This document shows, piece after piece, positions 30,659-30,935 of a DNA stretch of 30,935 bases. This DNA is from Rhizomucor pusillus. Taxonomy: Eukaryota > Mucoromycota > Mucoromycetes > Mucorales > Lichtheimiaceae. The notes beneath the pieces were generated by a model. That model was not told where the DNA came from and did no database searches. It saw nothing but the letters and a program-made list of their open reading frames with translations. The stretch spans positions 1 through 30,935 of the forward strand of contig FWWN02000662.1 of NCBI GenBank assembly GCA_900175165.2, written 5' to 3'. Position 1 is the first letter of the stretch. Each line of letters starts with the position of its first letter. Position numbers and translations under genes: made by a program.

Positions 30659-30662
30659 ATGA

Positions 30663-30710
30663 TGTCGGAGATCCGAAACTTGAATGGGCTTCAGGCCAGT
30701 AATCAACCAC
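30663..30710 (+). repeat. Start of a family G (Ty3/Gypsy) LTR
   Basis: TGTCGGAGATCCGAAAC, GCTTCAG and CAGTAATCAACC match the first 45 nt of the LTR at 23937. Similarity stops near 30710, so the copy is truncated or diverged. It starts 4 nt (ATGA) from the start of repeat B, head to head. Confidence 0.65.
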
Positions 30711-30935
30711 TACACATAAATCGAGGTTTCTGGAAAAATGCGGTGCCGAAACCAGCAGGTTTCTGCATGCAGAGACCTTTACCTTCGATATTGAGTAAAT
30801 GATCCCAATCACAGCACTGTCTCAAAATTATACTGCACTTCGAATGCCGCACTGACTCTGCTGCTTTATTGTACCTACAACTATGATGGTAACTTTTCGT
30901 CTAAGTAAGCACCAGTTGCACCAGTTGCAACTACG
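30711..30935. other. Right edge of the window, nothing recognised
   Basis: May contain more of the diverged family G LTR, but no alignment can be made by eye. A CACCAGTTG direct repeat lies near the end. Confidence 0.4.

Overview
The window looks like nuclear DNA of a filamentous fungus. I infer an early-diverging Mucoromycota (Mucorales-like) genome because the genes carry many short GT-AG introns (about 55-100 nt), the housekeeping proteins are fungal, and the mobile-element mix (Tc1, FAR1/MULE, CACTA/Plavaka-like, ISXO2/Merlin-like, Ty3/Gypsy) is typical of that group. The phylum is an inference, not a demonstrated fact. A run of 77 N at 17256-17332 shows a draft assembly.

Positions 1-14943 are gene-rich. 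After a broken Tc1-like transposase at the left edge come a CaMK-type protein kinase (1104-2748, +), an acetyl-CoA hydrolase/CoA-transferase of the Ach1 family (2906-4862, +), an Scd6/LSM14-type translation repressor (5882-7865, -), a Puf4-like Pumilio protein with an added CCCH zinc finger (9483-12750, +), the shared RNA polymerase subunit Rpb6 (13605-14230, +) and mitochondrial ribosomal protein uL13m (14378-14943, -). I rebuilt the exons of all six; every model closes in frame and agrees with its family. Two of the genes contain micro-exons of 8, 11 and 13 nt.

Positions 15000-30935 are a graveyard of mobile elements. They hold a decayed FAR1/MULE transposase, a coiled-coil gene of unknown function facing a decayed Tnp2-type (CACTA/Plavaka) transposase, a Ty3/Gypsy remnant that keeps an intact integrase DDE core, an AT-rich ISXO2/Merlin-like transposase, a hAT-like MITE with target duplications sitting in an exon of an unknown gene, three tRNA genes (two identical Asp-GTC, one Arg-ACG) and several LTRs.

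Two patterns may be undescribed. One is a family of small hairpin elements ending in GGAGGTC, most with an AAAGAGCTTGCGC core, found at least five times in the right half and inserted into other transposons. The other is a 353-bp LTR-like repeat whose two copies both end 21-22 nt upstream of a tRNA gene, in the same orientation relative to it, and both begin 4 nt from the end of a Ty3/Gypsy LTR. This suggests an integration system aimed at RNA polymerase III start sites.
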